The notes: generated by a model from the letters alone, not told the origin. Counted from the first letter of the stretch, positions 17,040 through 25,852 are shown. The stretch: 64,000 bases of DNA from Streptomyces physcomitrii (GCF_012273655.1 NZ_JAAWWP010000001.1:496001-560000), one strand, 5' to 3'. Translations and numbers: made by a program.

Positions 17040-17669
17040 ATGAGCGACGAAGGCGTGCACGAGGCGTACGGGAAGAGCGAGCAGCAGGGCGGTGGTCACA
17101 AGCCCGTACGGCGTCTGGACGCCCGTAGTCTGCGCGGGCTGGCGCACCCCTTGCGGATGAGCATCCTCGAAATGCTGACCCTGGACGGACCTGCCACCGC
17201 CACGGGGCTGTCCGCGCGCCTCGACGAGAGCACCGGAACCGTCAGCTGGCATCTGCGGCACCTTGCCGAGCACGGTTTCATCGAGGAGGAGAGGGACCGG
17301 GGCACCAAGCGGGAACGCTGGTGGCGGGTGGTCGAGGACACGAAGGTCATGGAGACGGCCGAGTTCCGTGAGGACCCCGACACCCGAGGGGCGCTCTCCG
17401 TCTATCTGCACGAGCTGGTGCAGCAGTATTTCAGCCGGGTCACCAGGTATCTGAGCGAGAGCTGGGACGGTGACTGGCAGCGGGCCGGGACTCTCGCCGA
17501 CTGGCGTGATCTCCGGCTGACACCGGCACAGCTCGCCGCACTCAATGAGGAGTTGAGGGCTGTCGTCGCCCGCCACACCCCTCCGGCGGACGCGGAGCCG
17601 ATGCCCGGGGCGCTGCCGGTCATCGTGCAGATCCAGTCCTTTCCGCGCCGAGAGCGGAGCGAGGGGTGA
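17040..17669 (+). CDS. ArsR-family winged-helix transcriptional regulator
   Basis: 209 residues. The N-terminal winged helix (about 25-90) includes LRGLAHPLRMSILEML, ESTGTVSWHLRHLAEHGFIEE and KRERWW, the ArsR/HTH_20 pattern seen in repressors that sit beside MFS exporters. The C-terminal half (about 100-200) is helical and of unknown ligand. It has no metal-binding cysteine pair, so an organic ligand is more likely than a metal. The ATG at 17040 lies 6 bp from a TAGCCT hexamer and has no Shine-Dalgarno. The large inverted repeat overlapping the promoter is the probable autoregulatory operator. Its last codons overlap the MFS gene (GTGA). Confidence 0.85.
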   Translation: MSDEGVHEAYGKSEQQGGGHKPVRRLDARSLRGLAHPLRMSILEMLTLDGPATATGLSARLDESTGTVSWHLRHLAEHGFIEEERDRGTKRERWWRVVEDTKVMETAEFREDPDTRGALSVYLHELVQQYFSRVTRYLSESWDGDWQRAGTLADWRDLRLTPAQLAALNEELRAVVARHTPPADAEPMPGALPVIVQIQSFPRRERSEG

Positions 17670-18970
17670 GCCAGGGAACCGGCGTCAGCCTGCTGCGTCG
17701 GCATCGGGACTTCCGCCTGCTGTGGTGCGGCGAGACGGCGGGCAAGTTCGGCGCCTCCGTCACCGCCGTGGCGATGCCCTTGATCGCTGTCTCCACCCTG
17801 CGGGCGAGCACCTTCGAGGTCGGCTTGCTGGGCGCCTCCGCATGGCTGCCCTGGCTCGTCATCGGACTGCCGGTGGGCGCCTGGGTCGACCGGATGCGGC
17901 GCAGGCCCGTCATGCTGACCGCCGCCGCGGTGTCCTTCCTGCTCTTCGCCGCCGTCCCGCTCGCGGAACGCACCGGCCGGCTGAGCATCGGGCTGCTGAT
18001 GGCCGTCGCCCTCCTTTCGGGCACCGCCGCCGTCTTCTTCCAGACCGCCTACACCGCCTATCTGCCGAGCCTGCTGGAACCCGAGGACCAGCCCGAGGGC
18101 AACACCAAACTGCACGGCAGCGCCTCCGCCGCGCAGATCGCCGGGCTGGGCTCCGCCGGTGTCATCGGGCAGGCGGTCGGCGTGGTGAACGCGATGTTCG
18201 CCAATGCGGCCACCTTCCTCCTCGCCCTTCTCTGCCTGGCGCGCATCCGGCAGCGGGAACCACGCCCCGAGCGGAAGCGTGATCGGGGAGCGCTGTCCGG
18301 CGAGGTCCGGGAGGGACTGCGATGGGTCGCCGGTGACTCCTGGCTGCGCGCGCTGACCTTGTTCGGAGCCACGTCGAACCTGGCTCTCATGGGCTACCAG
18401 TCGATCCAGGTGGTCTTTCTCGTACAGGTCGTCGGCCTGGCGCCCGGAGCGGTCGGCGGCGTCATCGCCGTATCCGGCACCGGTGGTGTCGCCGGGGCGC
18501 TGCTGGCGCGCAGGGTCTCCCGCCGGATCGGTACGGCCCGCGCGATGCTGCTCTTCGAGCTCGGTTTCGCGATGTTCGCCCTGCTCATCCCGGCCGCCTT
18601 CGCCGGGCCTGGACTCCTCCTGTTCGTCGCGGGCGGGTTCTGCGTATCGGCGGGGGTGGTGGGCGGAAACGTCCTCAAGGCGAGCTTTCAGCAGCGCTAC
18701 TGCCCGCCCCGGCTCCTCGGGCGCCTGACCGCGAGTACAGCCGTCCTCAACTTCGGCACGATCCCCTTGGGAGCCCTGCTCGGCGGATGGCTCGGGACCG
18801 TCTTCGACCTGCGCACCGCCATGTGGATCACGGCGGCGGGCGTACCGCTCGCCGCGCTCGTCCTGCTCTTCTCGCCGATCCGCCGGTCCCGGGATCTGCC
18901 GACGGTCCCGAGCCCCCGGAGCGAGCGGAACCCGGCGCCCCATCCGGACCTCTCCTCGCCGGCGCGCTGA
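17666..18970 (+). CDS. MFS transporter (probable drug exporter)
   Basis: 434 residues, with a GTG start overlapping the regulator stop by 4 bp. About 12 hydrophobic segments are visible. The loop 2-3 motif GLPVGAWVDRMRRRPVM is the MFS motif A. The N-terminus RRHRDFRLLWCGETAGKFGASV resembles the MFS_3/enterobactin-exporter-like group common in actinomycetes. A central basic loop (RQREPRPERKRDRG) separates the two six-helix halves, and the C-terminal tail is Pro/Arg-rich. Pairing with an ArsR-type repressor suggests substrate-inducible efflux. The substrate is unknown. No other gene shares the operon. Confidence 0.85.
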   Translation: MSQGTGVSLLRRHRDFRLLWCGETAGKFGASVTAVAMPLIAVSTLRASTFEVGLLGASAWLPWLVIGLPVGAWVDRMRRRPVMLTAAAVSFLLFAAVPLAERTGRLSIGLLMAVALLSGTAAVFFQTAYTAYLPSLLEPEDQPEGNTKLHGSASAAQIAGLGSAGVIGQAVGVVNAMFANAATFLLALLCLARIRQREPRPERKRDRGALSGEVREGLRWVAGDSWLRALTLFGATSNLALMGYQSIQVVFLVQVVGLAPGAVGGVIAVSGTGGVAGALLARRVSRRIGTARAMLLFELGFAMFALLIPAAFAGPGLLLFVAGGFCVSAGVVGGNVLKASFQQRYCPPRLLGRLTASTAVLNFGTIPLGALLGGWLGTVFDLRTAMWITAAGVPLAALVLLFSPIRRSRDLPTVPSPRSERNPAPHPDLSSPAR

Positions 18971-19130
18971 TCGGGACCGGTGCCGACCCGGCGCTGATCG
19001 CGGAGGAGAAGCGCCGAGCGGTACCTCGTCACCCGGCCGAGGGAGGCTGGGCCGGCCGCGAGAAGCGGGAGGATGAGGAGCGGGAGTGTGGTGCCGGGCG
19101 ATGCCGGTTGTCCGGAGATATCGTCACACC

Positions 19131-19331
19131 ATGGAGCGGCGACAACACGGAACGGCGCAAGAGCCGGAAGCCGAGCACCTCGTCTGCGCCCAGTGCGGCG
19201 CTCAAGCCGAGAGCGGGCAGGTCACCTGGACCTGTTCGGTCGAGAACGGAACCCGGCGCTACTTCTGCGACTCCTGCGCACGGGCCCATATCCGGGACAT
19301 CGAAGGGCGACTCGACTCGCACTGGTGGTGA
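19131..19331 (+). CDS. Small zinc-ribbon-like hypothetical protein
   Basis: 66 residues from an ATG at 19131. Four cysteines in two pairs (VCAQCGAQ and FCDSCARAH) with an intervening beta-rich stretch and a nearby His suggest a treble-clef or zinc-ribbon fold. The C-terminus is RDIEGRLDSHWW. A GGAG lies about 14 nt upstream, a little far. It stands alone between the MFS gene and the convergent ABC1 kinase gene. The 160 bp upstream contain no other gene. Function is unknown. The pattern resembles small zinc proteins seen in many streptomycetes. Confidence 0.7.
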   Translation: MERRQHGTAQEPEAEHLVCAQCGAQAESGQVTWTCSVENGTRRYFCDSCARAHIRDIEGRLDSHWW

Positions 19332-19436
19332 GCCGCCCCGGTTGGTGAGCCGCCCGGGCCCTTCCGGGCGCCCCGGGCCTTCCGGGCGGGCGCCCGCGAG
19401 GCCCCGCCCCAGGGACCAGCGGGCGAGGCGCTCCGG

Positions 19437-21053
19437 TCAGGCCTCGGCGGCGGTCTCCTCGTCCTTCGCTCCGGGTGCCTTCGCGGCCGGACGCGGGGCG
19501 CGCTTGCGCTTGCCGCCCTGCTTCGGCACGGGCTTCTCGGCGACGGCGGCTGCCTCGGCCGACGAGACCTCCTCGGCGGGCTCGTCCTCCGAGGTCGGCT
19601 GGACTTCGTCCGCCGGGAGCGCGGTCTCCTGGCTCTCCGCCTCCTCTTCCTCCCCGGCATACGCGTCCTCGGCCTCCGAGGCCGAGGCCTCCTCGCCGAA
19701 TTCCTCCGGGCCCTCCTCGTAGACGTCGTGGGCGGCGGCGAAGCCCGGCACCCAGGCCTCCATCTCCTCCCGCATCCGCACCCTCGCGCCGAGCTGGCAC
19801 AGGACACCGATGGTGCTCAGGGTGACCCGGTGGATCAGCAGATAGGAGGGCGGGAGGTTCAGCTGCCTGCCCAACTGGTGTGCGGGGGAGCGGGGATCGG
19901 CTATCCGGGCCGCCTGGTTGCGCATCCAGCTGCGGGTGAACTCGAACTCCGGGGCCCTGGCCGGTTCGATGATCGGCACCAGATAGTCGAGCACCGCGTC
20001 GGGCTCCAGCTCGATCTCTTCCTTGACGAAGCCCTCCTCGCGGAGCAGCTCGTACACCGCGCCCGCTTCGCTCTCCAGGGCCATGCGCAGACAGTCGCCG
20101 ATGGGGGTCGGCAGCCCGCCCGGGAGGCGGTCGACGGTGCCGAAGTCGAGGACGCCGAGTATCCAGCTCCCCTCGCCGTCGGGGAGCAGCCGGAAGTTGC
20201 CGGGGTGGGGGTCGGCGTGCAGCAGACCGGTGCGGGCCGGTCCCGAGAAGAGGAAGCGGGTCAGCAGCTGGCCCGCCCTGTCCCGCTGCTCCGGTGTCCC
20301 CTCCGCGATGATCTCCGACAGGGGGGTGCCGTCGATCCATTCGGTGACCAGCACCTGGTCGCTCTGCCGCACCACCGCCGGGACGAGGACATCCGGGTCG
20401 CCCGCGAACTCCTCCGCGTGTGCCTGCTGGGCCTGGGCCTCCAGGCCGTAGTCGAGTTCCTCCGAGACCCGGTCCCGCAGTTCGGCGATGAGGGGCTTGA
20501 TGTCCATGCCCGGGATCAGCGGGCCGAGGAGCCGGGAGAAGCGGCTCAGCTGGTTCAGGTCGGAGAGCAGGGCATCGCCCGCTCCCGGGTACTGCACCTT
20601 GACGGCGACCTCGCGTCCGTCCTGCCAGACGGCGCGGTGCACCTGCCCGATGGAGGCCGCCGCGGAGGGCTGGTCCTCGAATTCGAGGAAGAGCTCCCGC
20701 CAGTCCTCGCCGAGCTGCTCGGTGAGCACGGTGTGAACCGTGCGCGTCGGCATCGGCGGCGCGGCTTCCTGCAGCTTGGTCAGCGCGGCGCGGTACGGGC
20801 CCGCGACCTCCTCCGGAAGCGCCGATTCGAAGACGGACAGGGCCTGCCCGAACTTCATGGCCCCGCCCTTGAGCTCGCCCAGCACCTTGAACAGCTGGTC
20901 CGCGGTGCGCTGTTGCAGCTCGCGCCCCACGAGCTCGGCGGACATGCCGCCGATCCGCTTGCCGAGCCCCCAGGTGGCCCGGCCCGCGAAGCCCAGGGGC
21001 AAGGCGGCCAGCTTGGCGGTCCGGGTGACCACCTTCCGGGGAAGATCAGACAT
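19437..21053 (-). CDS. ABC1/UbiB-family atypical protein kinase
   Basis: 538 residues with an ATG at 21053 preceded by GGAGG. The ABC1 signature is clear: KGGAMKFGQ, ASIGQVHRA, VAVKVQYPG (the family Lys), EELDYGLEAQAQ, HADPHPGN and LDFGTVDRL. ABC1 (UbiB/COQ8) proteins are atypical ATP-binding kinase-like proteins linked to quinone and lipid metabolism. The mycobacterial counterpart Rv3197 next to whiB7 has been linked to macrolide tolerance (recollection). The C-terminal 100 residues are an acidic Glu/Ala/Ser tail ending in a Lys/Arg/Pro-rich stretch, probably disordered. The ThiF-like gene lies upstream on the same strand, 41 bp away, so they may share a transcript. Confidence 0.9.
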   Translation of the reverse strand: MSDLPRKVVTRTAKLAALPLGFAGRATWGLGKRIGGMSAELVGRELQQRTADQLFKVLGELKGGAMKFGQALSVFESALPEEVAGPYRAALTKLQEAAPPMPTRTVHTVLTEQLGEDWRELFLEFEDQPSAAASIGQVHRAVWQDGREVAVKVQYPGAGDALLSDLNQLSRFSRLLGPLIPGMDIKPLIAELRDRVSEELDYGLEAQAQQAHAEEFAGDPDVLVPAVVRQSDQVLVTEWIDGTPLSEIIAEGTPEQRDRAGQLLTRFLFSGPARTGLLHADPHPGNFRLLPDGEGSWILGVLDFGTVDRLPGGLPTPIGDCLRMALESEAGAVYELLREEGFVKEEIELEPDAVLDYLVPIIEPARAPEFEFTRSWMRNQAARIADPRSPAHQLGRQLNLPPSYLLIHRVTLSTIGVLCQLGARVRMREEMEAWVPGFAAAHDVYEEGPEEFGEEASASEAEDAYAGEEEEAESQETALPADEVQPTSEDEPAEEVSSAEAAAVAEKPVPKQGGKRKRAPRPAAKAPGAKDEETAAEA

Positions 21054-21094
21054 ACGCCCCTCCAAAACCCAGACTGCTGCGCCGCGTACGGCGG

Positions 21095-22246
21095 TTACCC
21101 GGCCATTGTCGCGTGCAAGGGGGCCTGCTTCGAAGTGTGTTCCCCCATACCTTCCGCGGGGGCCTCGCTTCCGGCGCCGCAGGGACACGCTGGGTGCGCC
21201 CACAGTTGCCGTGCGTGCCAGTTCAGCGCGGGCAGCGAGGTCTCCCAGCGGACGCCGGGGGAGTCCGGGGCGTGCCCGTCGAGGAAGGCCAGGGCCCGCG
21301 CCGCGGCAAGCCCCGCAACGGTCGTGGCCAGAGCGAGGTCGCAGGCCTGGGCCCGGCGCCGGCCGCCGGAGTGCCACTGGGCCAGCAGCCGGGGCCAGCG
21401 GGGATCACGGTCGGTGCGGTGACGGAGGACACATCCGGCGCAGGGCGTGCTGCCGGGCAGCACCAGCGGGCCCGCGAAACCGGTCGCCTCCAGGACACCG
21501 GCGTACAGATGCGGGGTCCCGGTGGTGAGGAACTGCTCGGCCTCCGCCTCGTCGGGGAAGTAGGCGCGCAGACCGTCCCGGGGTGCGAGGACGACCAGGG
21601 ACAGCGGGGGCTCGGTGCCGTCCCGGTGCGCCGCGCGGGTCCGCCGCGGGCGGTCGGCCGCGGCGCGGCGCACCGCCTGGCGGGCGGCGTCGGAGCGTCT
21701 GCGGCCGGCCTGGGCCTCGGCGACTCCGCCGGGGCTGACGTCCCCGGGCTCCACGCAGCCGCCGTCCATCACGTCGACCTGCCCCACCCCCGCGGCGGAG
21801 AGCACGGAGGCGAGCACGGCGCCCACCCGTCCCGCGCCCCGGACCTGGACCCGCATGTCCCGGCGGGCCGTCAGGCGGAGCAGCGGGGCGTCCGGATCGC
21901 GCTGGGTGACGGACAGGGAGGCCAGGTCGGGGCCGAGGCGCCGGAGCGCGGCGGGGCGTCGGCGCAGGGCACGGGCCCGTGGGTCGGCCGGCTGGGCCTC
22001 GTCGATCAGGCCCGCCCCGGCGAGGCGGGCGACCAGCCGGTCCACGTACCCCTCGTCCATGCCCATCCGGGCGGCCTCCTCGCGGAGCAGGGGCAGCCCG
22101 CGGGTGCCGTCGAGGAGCGAGAGGAAGCTGCCGCTCGCCGTGTCGACGGGGGAGAGGACCACGGCGTGCGCCGGTGCCACCCCGAATTGCACGGTGTTGA
22201 GGTCGTGCCAGCCGGGCCGGAGCGACGGTTTGAGAAGTGGATGCAT
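21095..22246 (-). CDS. ThiF/E1-fold protein with degenerate active site
   Basis: 383 residues from an ATG at 22246 with GGAGGAA upstream. The N-terminal about 110 residues form a small helical domain. The middle has a Rossmann-type GAGRVGAVLASVLSAAG followed by QVDVMDGGCVEPGDVSPGG, the E1-like nucleotide-binding layout. The Asn/Arg residues expected in the adenylylation segment are replaced by DVSPGG. Paired cysteines near the C-terminus (TPCAGC and ACPCG) could bind a structural zinc, as in MoeB/ThiF. It is probably a non-catalytic E1-like or carrier-binding protein. The mycobacterial neighbourhood has a comparable gene (recollection). Its ABC1 neighbour suggests a shared pathway, not identified. 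Confidence 0.75.
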   Translation of the reverse strand: MHPLLKPSLRPGWHDLNTVQFGVAPAHAVVLSPVDTASGSFLSLLDGTRGLPLLREEAARMGMDEGYVDRLVARLAGAGLIDEAQPADPRARALRRRPAALRRLGPDLASLSVTQRDPDAPLLRLTARRDMRVQVRGAGRVGAVLASVLSAAGVGQVDVMDGGCVEPGDVSPGGVAEAQAGRRRSDAARQAVRRAAADRPRRTRAAHRDGTEPPLSLVVLAPRDGLRAYFPDEAEAEQFLTTGTPHLYAGVLEATGFAGPLVLPGSTPCAGCVLRHRTDRDPRWPRLLAQWHSGGRRRAQACDLALATTVAGLAAARALAFLDGHAPDSPGVRWETSLPALNWHARQLWAHPACPCGAGSEAPAEGMGEHTSKQAPLHATMAG

Positions 22247-22690
22247 TCTGGTTCCTCCGTACGTCACTTGGGATTGGCGGTCGCGGAGCGGTTTCCGCGC
22301 GCCGCGGGATTCGTGGGAGCGGTTTCCGCGGGAGTGGCTGCCGGGTGAGTAGCCGGGAGAGTGGTGCGGACTTCTTTCGGTGGGCCGCGCCTTGATCGGC
22401 GCGGGGCGTGATCGGGAGGAGACATGAGCGGCAGGGACTCGGTCGGCGGGTGCGGGCGATATCCGCGGGGCGGCGCCCCGGACGGGGAATCCGCCGCGGT
22501 GATTCCCCTCGGCCGTCCCCGAGCCGGCCGCCCGCGAGGGAATCCAGAATGCACGGGAGCCGGAAAGAGCGGCCGAAGTTGTCCACAGGCAAGGGGAATT
22601 GGTCGTACTAATTTGCTGCGGTCTGGTGGTTCGGTGCCGAACCGGGCCGGAGGCGGGACTTCCGGCGGGCGCAGCGGGTAACGTCGTGGC
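22247..22690. other. 444-bp intergenic region with palindromes and a DnaA box
   Basis: It separates divergent genes. An inverted repeat GGGGAATC (22484-22491)/GATTCCCC (22501-22508), a GGGGC/GCCCC hairpin just before it, and an exact DnaA box TTGTCCACA (22579-22587) are visible. A plus-strand ORF at 22424-22681 (85 codons) starts behind an excellent GGGAGGAG site, but its GC3 falls away after about 35 codons, so I do not call it. A minus-strand peptide ending at 22264 is equally weak. Confidence 0.6.
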
Positions 22691-23287
22691 GTGCCCGCCG
22701 ATCCCCTGCACAGCGCCGGAAAGCCCCCGCGCAGCACGACGAGCCCGCCGCCGCGCGGATCCCGGTCGAGTCAGGTCGAGGTGCGGCGGAGCAGCCGCAG
22801 GCGCAGAACGGTCTCCGCGTACCGGGAGGGCGACCGCACCGTGGTCCTCATTCCGGCCCGGATGTCCGAGGCGGAGGAAGAGCGCTGGGTGGGCGTCATG
22901 CTCGACAAACTGGCCGCACAGGAAAGCCGCCGCGTTCTCGGCGACGCCGAACTCGCCGAGCGCGCCGCGCGCCTGTCCGGCCAGTATTTCGAGGGCCGCG
23001 CGAAGCCGCGTTCGGTGCGCTGGGTCACCAACCAGAACACCCGCTGGGGTTCGTGCACTCCGGCCGAGGGCAGCATCCGCCTCTCGCACCGCCTTCAGGG
23101 CATGCCCGAGTACGTGGTGGACTACGTCCTCCTGCATGAACTGGCCCATCTCCTCGTGCCCGGCCACGGCCCCGATTTCTGGCGGCTCCTGGAGGCCTAT
23201 CCGCGAACCGAGCGCGCCCGCGGATACCTGGAGGGGGTCGTCGCGGCGGACCGGCTGCCGCATCTTCCCGGCGCGCGCTCGCGGTAG
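22691..23287 (+). CDS. YgjP-like (DUF45/M48-type) metallopeptidase
   Basis: 198 residues from a GTG at 22691. The family motif NTRWGSC and the zinc site HELAHLLVPGHG (HExxH plus a third His) identify the YgjP/WLM-like metal-dependent hydrolase family. The N-terminal about 35 residues are a basic, proline-rich leader with no hydrophobic segment, so the protein is cytoplasmic. TAACGT at 22679-22684 ends 6 bp before the start, predicting a leaderless mRNA. It is divergent from the ThiF-like gene and 134 bp upstream of the TerD-AIM24 gene. The physiological substrate of the family is not established. Confidence 0.88.
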   Translation: MPADPLHSAGKPPRSTTSPPPRGSRSSQVEVRRSSRRRRTVSAYREGDRTVVLIPARMSEAEEERWVGVMLDKLAAQESRRVLGDAELAERAARLSGQYFEGRAKPRSVRWVTNQNTRWGSCTPAEGSIRLSHRLQGMPEYVVDYVLLHELAHLLVPGHGPDFWRLLEAYPRTERARGYLEGVVAADRLPHLPGARSR

Positions 23288-23421
23288 TTGCCGGACTACT
23301 TTTCGTATCGTCGCCTCGGTGACTGTGTACCGGGTCTGTATCGGCACGCCGCACTGTCGGCGGGAGCCGTTAGCCTTGCGCGACACAGACACACATTCGG
23401 GATGGGGGACGGTCGTTACGC

Positions 23422-25140
23422 ATGGCCAGGGAATTCCAACGCGGCCACAAGGCCAAGATCAGTGACCTCACCGCGGGGACGGACCTGTACGTGGGCGTGC
23501 AGATCGCCGGCCCGGGGCTGACATTCGACATCAGCTGCTTCGGGCTCGACGCCGCGGAGCAGCTCTCCGACGACCGCTATTTCGTCTTCTTCAACCAGCC
23601 CAAGTCGCCCGAGGAGTCACTCCAGCTGCTCGGCGCACAGGCCGGTGACACCGAGTCCTTCCGCGTCACCCTCGACAAGATCCCCTCCCACATCCAGAGG
23701 CTGTCCTTCACCGCCGCGCTCGACGGCGCCGGGCAGATGTCGCAGGTCGCCCCGGGCTATCTGCGCATCGTCGCGGGCGGCGAGGAAGTGGCCCGCTACT
23801 CCTTCAGCGGGGCGGAGTTCAGCACCGAGCGCGCGGTCATGCTCGGGGACATCTACCTCAAGGACGTCTGGCGGTTCGCCGCGGTCGGCCAGGGCTTCGA
23901 CGGCGGACTCGACGCGCTGCTGCGCAACTTCGGCGGCGAGGTCGCCGAGGAGGAGCCGGCCCCGGCGCCCTCCGGCGGCACGCCCGGCTTCGCCCCGCCC
24001 CCCGGCGGCGGCCAGAGCCCCGGTTTCGCGCCGCCCGCGCAGTCCGCGGCGCCGCCCGCCTTCGGCGCGCCCGCGGGTCCCGCCCCCGCGCAGCACATCC
24101 CGCCCCAGCAGGCTCCGCCCGAGCCGGCCCCGGCCGCACCGCCGGTGCACGCGGCGCCCACCATCGCCGCCCCGCTCGGCCAGCCGGGCCCCGGCGCGCC
24201 CGCACCCAGCGCGCCCCTGCCACCCGGCTACGGCGCCCAGCCCGGAGCGCCCACCGCGCCCCCGGGATACGGCCAGCCCCCCGCGCCTCCCGGCCAGGGC
24301 CGGCCCAGCGCCCCGCTGCCGCCCGGCTACGGCGGCCAGCCCGGCGCACCCGTCCCGCCGCCCGGATACGGTCAGCAGGGCGCACCGGCGGCGCCCACTC
24401 CACCGCCCGGATACGCCCAGCCGCCCGGCCAGTTCGGCGGTCAGCAGGCACCCGGAGCAGCACCCCAGCAGGCGCAGTCCCCGGGGGTGGCCGCCGCCTT
24501 CTCGCTGTACAAGGAGGCGCCGACCGGCCAGCGCTGGACCCAGCAGAACGCCAAGCTGGTCCGCGTCGACCTGGGCGTCGGCGGCCAGCCGGTGCTCGCC
24601 CGCCAGGGCAGCATGGTGCTCTACCAGGGCAAGGTCGAATTCGGGTACAAGGGCGCCGGGTTCGCGGGCCGCATCGTGGGCAACGCCACCGGCCAGGAGA
24701 TGCAGCTGATGCGCGCCTCGGGCCGCGGTCAGGTCTTCCTCGCGGAGGAGGCCACCCATCTGCATCCGATCGAGCTCCAGGGCGACGCCATCTGCGTCTC
24801 CGCGGAGAACGTCCTCGCCTTCGACGAGAGCCTCCAGTACGAGGTCCGCCGGGTCGAGGGGCACGGCATCCCGGGCGGCGCGCTGTTCACCATGCAGTTC
24901 CAGGGCACCGGCACGATCATCGTCCGCACCCACGGCATACCGGTGGTGCTGCCGGTGACGCCGACGACCTTCGCCGACTGCAATGCCGTCGTCGCCTGGT
25001 CCGCGGCCTCCCAGGTCATCGTCTCCAGCCAGGTCCGGATGCGCCGCAACGCCTACCCGGGGCACACCGGCGAGAGCGTGAACCTCCAGTTCCGCGGCGC
25101 CCCGGGCAATTTCATCGTCGTCCAGCCGTACGAGGTCTGA
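23422..25140 (+). CDS. TerD-AIM24 fusion protein with PPGYG-repeat linker
   Basis: 572 residues. The N-terminal domain (about 1-175) is TerD-like: MAREFQRGHKAKISDLTAG, FDISCFGLD, YFVFFNQP and FAAVGQGFDGGL, as in the calcium-binding tellurite/stress-resistance family. A Pro/Gly/Ala linker (about 175-355) follows, with five PPGY units spaced at about 15-25 residues. The C-terminal domain (about 360-570) is AIM24: LARQGSMVLYQGKVEF, FLAEEATHLHPIEL and GAPGNFIVVQPYEV. Two further AIM24 genes follow at 11 and 17 bp, forming an operon. TerD proteins associate with membranes under stress; AIM24 domains are beta-sandwiches of unknown bacterial role. The operon ends at a bidirectional hairpin. Confidence 0.9.
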   Translation: MAREFQRGHKAKISDLTAGTDLYVGVQIAGPGLTFDISCFGLDAAEQLSDDRYFVFFNQPKSPEESLQLLGAQAGDTESFRVTLDKIPSHIQRLSFTAALDGAGQMSQVAPGYLRIVAGGEEVARYSFSGAEFSTERAVMLGDIYLKDVWRFAAVGQGFDGGLDALLRNFGGEVAEEEPAPAPSGGTPGFAPPPGGGQSPGFAPPAQSAAPPAFGAPAGPAPAQHIPPQQAPPEPAPAAPPVHAAPTIAAPLGQPGPGAPAPSAPLPPGYGAQPGAPTAPPGYGQPPAPPGQGRPSAPLPPGYGGQPGAPVPPPGYGQQGAPAAPTPPPGYAQPPGQFGGQQAPGAAPQQAQSPGVAAAFSLYKEAPTGQRWTQQNAKLVRVDLGVGGQPVLARQGSMVLYQGKVEFGYKGAGFAGRIVGNATGQEMQLMRASGRGQVFLAEEATHLHPIELQGDAICVSAENVLAFDESLQYEVRRVEGHGIPGGALFTMQFQGTGTIIVRTHGIPVVLPVTPTTFADCNAVVAWSAASQVIVSSQVRMRRNAYPGHTGESVNLQFRGAPGNFIVVQPYEV

Positions 25141-25151
25141 GGGAGCCCGTC

Positions 25152-25835
25152 ATGAATCAGCAGCAGTTCGCGGGCCACGCACCCGCACCCGTCGGGGCCC
25201 GTATGGAGAACCACGGCGAGCACATGCTCAAGGTCGCCATGCAGAGCGGGCAGGACCTGCTCGCCCGGGTCGGCTCGATGGTCGCCTACGAGGGCTTCGT
25301 GCAGTACGAGCCCAACCCGCCGGCGGTACGCCAGATCGCCCGCGACTGGATCACCGGCGAGGGCGCGCCCCTGATGAAGTGCTCCGGCGACGGCCTCCTC
25401 TACCTCGCCGACTACGGGGCGGATGTCGTCGTCATCAACCTCGGCGGCGACTCCCTCTCGGTCAACGGCACCAATCTGCTCGCCTTCGACGCCCACCTCC
25501 AGTGGGGCGTGGAGCGGGTCAAGGGGCTCGCCAAGTTCGCCGGCCAGGGGCTGTGGAACATCAAGATCTCCGGCCAGGGCTGGGTCGCGCTGACCTCGCG
25601 GGGCACGCCGATCGTCGTCGACTGCGGCAGCGGCGAGGACGAGACCTATGTGGACCCGGACGCGCTGGTCGCCTGGTCGCCGAATCTGAAGGTGAAGGGC
25701 AAGCGCAGCTTCAAGGCCTCCTCACTGATCGGGCGGGGCAGCGGCGAGGCCTACCAGATGGCGTTCTCCGGGCAGGGGATCGTCGTCGTCCAGCCGAGCG
25801 AGGACAGCACCGACCGCCTGCGGGCGCGGGGCTGA
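25152..25835 (+). CDS. AIM24 family protein (second of three)
   Basis: 227 residues, beginning 11 bp after the TerD-AIM24 stop. The single AIM24 beta-sandwich shows RVGSMVAYEGFVQYE, LLYLADYGADVVVINL, NLLAFDAHLQWGVERV and GIVVVQPSED. It has no signal peptide or membrane segment. It parallels the C-terminal domain of the upstream gene at about the same spacing of landmarks, so the three genes look like tandem duplicates that have diverged. Role unknown; operon context suggests that the three AIM24 domains assemble together with the TerD module. Confidence 0.87.
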   Translation: MNQQQFAGHAPAPVGARMENHGEHMLKVAMQSGQDLLARVGSMVAYEGFVQYEPNPPAVRQIARDWITGEGAPLMKCSGDGLLYLADYGADVVVINLGGDSLSVNGTNLLAFDAHLQWGVERVKGLAKFAGQGLWNIKISGQGWVALTSRGTPIVVDCGSGEDETYVDPDALVAWSPNLKVKGKRSFKASSLIGRGSGEAYQMAFSGQGIVVVQPSEDSTDRLRARG

Positions 25836-25852
25836 GGGGGAGCGAAGACATC

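Noticed and set aside
22424..22681. 85-codon ORF with a strong Shine-Dalgarno
   Set aside because: GC3 drops after about 35 codons and there is no recognisable sequence feature; kept only as a possible regulatory region.
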